From positions 1 to 14,850 of the forward strand of contig JACSSI010000034.1 of assembly GCA_014879345.1 (NCBI GenBank): a stretch of 14,850 bases of DNA, in the 5' to 3' direction. This DNA is from Anaerolineae bacterium (lineage in GTDB: Bacteria; Chloroflexota; Anaerolineae; Promineifilales; Promineifilaceae). Position 1 is the stretch's first letter; each line of letters begins with the position of its first letter. Position numbers and translations under genes: made by a program. Positions 13,352 through 14,850 of the stretch are shown here, piece after piece. Under the pieces are notes generated by a model, which was given only the letters and a program-made list of their open reading frames with translations, was not told the origin of the DNA and ran no database searches.

Positions 13352-14040
13352 GTTTGTTTATCAAACCCAGGCGGTACATACAAGTTTGACCGCCCTTGTT
13401 TGCCCCTAATTTCCAGGAGATCCATTTTGCAAAGCGTATAGGTGATTTTTGTAGCCAGGTCGGGGCGGATGGTGAGGGCTTGGGCGAGTTGTTTGTTGGT
13501 AAACGGCCGTTCCAGTTCCTGCGGTATTACCGCCAAATAATCCAATTTATCAGCAAAGGTTTGCTGCTCCACCACATCCAGCAAAAGTCGGTCATAGACG
13601 CTCCACCGCTTGCGCCGCCAACTGCCTTCGCCATCGTCGCGCAGAATTTCTTCTTCTTGTGTCAGCAGCACTTCGATAGTCAGGTTGGGATGGGGGATGA
13701 GACCGGTTAGGCGCACCAGTTCTTTGAAGATGTCGAGCGTTTGACCGCGTTTGGGTGATTTGCGCCGGCTGATTGGTTCACCAACGGCCGTTTCCCGTAC
13801 AATCCATTTCTCCTGCGCAATCGGATGCAGCAGCCGGATTTCATGTCCATTTGCTAAGAGCTTTTTCAGCTTGCGCTTCATGGCATACAAATGGCGCGTC
13901 TGAATTTCAATCAACGTCTGACCGCGCACCACGTCAATGAAAAAGCCATCGACCTTGACTTCAAATTCATCATCCGGCTGGCTGACCCAATCTTTTAAAC
14001 TAGCGTGGAGTGATTTCTCACTTAATGTTCCAATTGGCAT
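13348..14040 (-). CDS. Unknown protein, possible PD-(D/E)XK-like domain plus winged helix
   Basis: 230 residues, no signal or membrane segment. Residues 10-75 (SLHASLKDWVSQ, FEVKVDGFFIDVVRGQTLIEIQT, MKRKLKKLLANGHEIRLLHPI) follow the helix-strand-strand-helix-strand order of PD-(D/E)XK nucleases, with D36 and E45-I-Q47 at the catalytic positions; the lysine is replaced by glutamine, as in some family members, so activity is uncertain. A middle part (LDIFKELVRL, LTIEVLLTQEEEILRDDGEGSWRRKRWSVYDRLL) is basic. The C-terminal 70 residues (LERPFTNKQLAQALTIRPDLATKITYTLCKMDLLEIRGKQGRSNLY) look like a winged helix. It is coupled by ATGA overlap to the PhnD-like gene. The ATG has no clear ribosome site and follows a repeat. 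The nuclease assignment is an inference from pattern only. Confidence 0.6.
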   Translation of the reverse strand: MPIGTLSEKSLHASLKDWVSQPDDEFEVKVDGFFIDVVRGQTLIEIQTRHLYAMKRKLKKLLANGHEIRLLHPIAQEKWIVRETAVGEPISRRKSPKRGQTLDIFKELVRLTGLIPHPNLTIEVLLTQEEEILRDDGEGSWRRKRWSVYDRLLLDVVEQQTFADKLDYLAVIPQELERPFTNKQLAQALTIRPDLATKITYTLCKMDLLEIRGKQGRSNLYVPPGFDKQT

Positions 14041-14050
14041 AAAAAAATTA

Positions 14051-14122
14051 ACCGCAGAGGTGCGGAGAGCGCGGAGAAATGCTTCAATGGTTTTTCCTCT
14101 GCGTTCTCTGTGCCTCCGCGGT
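14051..14122. repeat. Large imperfect inverted repeat, CCGCAGAGG/CCTCCGCGG type
   Basis: Left arm 14051-14078 (beginning ACCGCAGAGGTGCGGAG) and right arm 14095-14122 (ending GTGCCTCCGCGGT) pair over about 28 positions with roughly 22 identities; the mismatches are all transitions, so several remain G-U pairs in RNA. It fills the 89-base gap between the 5' end of the nuclease-like gene and the 3' end of the phosphofructokinase gene and may act as a terminator hairpin for the latter's message. Similar units occur at 7421-7445. Confidence 0.75.
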
Positions 14123-14129
14123 GAAATGA

Positions 14130-14849
14130 TTAGTCACCGAAGCTGATGCCCAAATCGCGGGCGGTGAGAATCGTGTCACAATCCAGGGGGACGGTTTTCA
14201 TGCGGCTGGTGGCTTCGGCCAGAGGCACATAGCGCACAGTAGGCGGGTCGAGTGCCACCATCACGCCAGATTCACCTTCCGCCAGCGCCCGAACGGCCGC
14301 CGCCCCAAAACGCAGCGAGAGCAGCCGGTCAAAGGAGGTGGGTGTACCGCCGCGCAGCAAATGACCCAAAGTGACGTTTCGTGCCTCTTTGCCGGTAATG
14401 GTGCTAAGGGCGGCTGCCACTTGTTCACCCACACCGCCTAGCCGTTCGACTGTGCCCAGGTCTGCGGCGTGTTTCACAACCAAATTGCCTCCTTTGGGCT
14501 TGGCACCTTCTGCTACCACCACCATGGAAAAGGAACGGCCGTTTTGCTCCCGTTCCATAATTTTCTCAGCCACAATATTGATGTCGTAGGGAATTTCGGG
14601 GATGAGGATGGCGTCGGCGGTGGCAGAAACACCAGCATTGAGCGCAATCCAACCCGCATAACGACCCATCACCTCGACGGTCATGATACGTTTGTGCGCT
14701 TCGGCTGTGGAGTGGAGGCGGTCGATGCATTCTGTGGCAAAAGAAACGGCCGTGTCGAAGCCAAACGTCAGCACCGTGCCGTCCAAATCATTGTCGATGG
14801 TTTTGGGCACGCCCACCACGCGCATCCCCTTTTGGGCTAATACATTGGC
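14130..14849 (-). CDS. pfkA: 6-phosphofructokinase, ATP- or PPi-dependent, 5'-truncated by window
   Basis: The 240 C-terminal residues of a phosphofructokinase, which phosphorylates fructose 6-phosphate in glycolysis. The reading frame is open to the window edge (ANVLAQKG precedes MRVVGVPKTIDND), so the internal ATG at 14825 is not the start. Seen motifs are the catalytic GVPKTIDNDLDGT, the substrate-binding VMGRYAGWIAL, VVVAEGAKP, and the activator/substrate region LGHLLRGGTPTSFDRLLSLRFGAAAV, ending ARDLGISFGD as in actinobacterial-type group III enzymes. The lysine just before TIDND is the residue associated with pyrophosphate use, but ATP-using group III enzymes also have it; the deciding glycine or aspartate lies outside the window. 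A palindrome at 14534-14543 is read as NGR and a near match lies at 14745-14754. Confidence 0.9.
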   Translation of the reverse strand, partial: ANVLAQKGMRVVGVPKTIDNDLDGTVLTFGFDTAVSFATECIDRLHSTAEAHKRIMTVEVMGRYAGWIALNAGVSATADAILIPEIPYDINIVAEKIMEREQNGRSFSMVVVAEGAKPKGGNLVVKHAADLGTVERLGGVGEQVAAALSTITGKEARNVTLGHLLRGGTPTSFDRLLSLRFGAAAVRALAEGESGVMVALDPPTVRYVPLAEATSRMKTVPLDCDTILTARDLGISFGD

Positions 14850-14850
14850 A

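Larger units (their letters stand above)
440..14543. repeat. Dispersed highly iterated palindrome AACGGCCGTT, 21 perfect copies
   Basis: Perfect copies start at 440, 995, 1926, 2094, 4044, 4784, 4821, 6283, 7168, 7640, 8230, 9662, 10197, 11094, 11171, 12548, 12841, 13232, 13502, 13783 and 14534. One-mismatch copies start at 341, 2372, 7102, 12014 and 14745. Spacing is irregular, mean about 700 bases, so this is not an array. Twenty copies are in genes or gene remnants and one is intergenic. Flanking bases are not conserved, so the unit is the 10-mer itself. The core CGGCCG is self-complementary and is a possible methylation or protein-binding site; none is proven. Confidence 0.95.

Noticed and set aside
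440..14543. Palindromes as a CRISPR array or tandem repeat
   Set aside because: Spacing is irregular from 27 to about 1,900 bases, units are only 10 bases, and they lie within unrelated genes.

Overview
The window is about 14.9 kb of ordinary-looking bacterial chromosome: densely coding, mid-GC, without rRNA, tRNA or CRISPR. Gene content (GT2 and GT-C glycosyltransferases, WYL regulator, phosphotriesterase-family protein, PhnD-like protein, group-III-like phosphofructokinase), the scattered short repeats of the CTTCGACAAGCTCAGGA and AATCTGCG types, and the protein style suggest an uncultured Chloroflexota, probably Anaerolineae-like. That placement is an inference from recognition, not a search. 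The most striking property is not a gene: the perfect 10-bp palindrome AACGGCCGTT occurs 21 times (chance expectation about 0.01-0.02), almost always inside genes and in all three reading frames, leaving recurrent NGR, TAV or RPF/RPL tripeptides in unrelated proteins. It behaves like a highly iterated palindrome similar in concept to cyanobacterial HIP1, but with a different sequence.

Layout. 1-1742 (+): two overlapping family 2 glycosyltransferases, the first cut by the window edge, probably part of a surface polysaccharide cluster. 1743-2158: nested intergenic repeats and a small conserved-looking gene of unknown function. 2159-2620 (-): a stand-alone GyrI-like effector-binding domain protein. 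2621-2894: no gene, three related inverted repeats. 2895-4342 (+): a WYL regulator translationally coupled to a small lipoprotein. 4352-6624 (+): a tandem duplication of a DUF2071-family gene. The first copy is broken and fused at or beside an AACGGCCGTT site to the tail of an unrelated, probably ATPase, gene; the second copy is intact. Between them sits an AT-rich higB-higA toxin-antitoxin pair with its own promoter and a perfect operator. 6663-7010 (+): a TfoX N-terminal domain protein. 7018-7398 (-): a small four-helix membrane protein. 7480-9062 (-): a TetR regulator and an MDR oxidoreductase in one operon, behind a perfect-consensus promoter overlapped by a perfect 26-bp palindrome. 9216-12512 (+): a phosphotriesterase-family metallohydrolase, a GT-C membrane glycosyltransferase and a zinc nucleoside deaminase. 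12539-14040 (-): a nuclease-like/winged-helix protein of unknown function translationally coupled to a PhnD-like protein without a signal peptide. 14041-14129: a large imperfect inverted repeat. 14130-14849 (-): the 3' part of a phosphofructokinase gene that runs off the window.

Functional links that the sequence supports are the two glycosyltransferases; the ATGA-overlapped pairs WYL/lipoprotein and nuclease-like/PhnD-like; higBA autoregulation; and TetR control of itself and the downstream oxidoreductase. The rest looks like independent housekeeping or accessory genes. No large defence or biosynthetic system is present. The candidates for something undescribed are the palindrome, the chimeric junction located at it, and the cytoplasmic PhnD-like pair.
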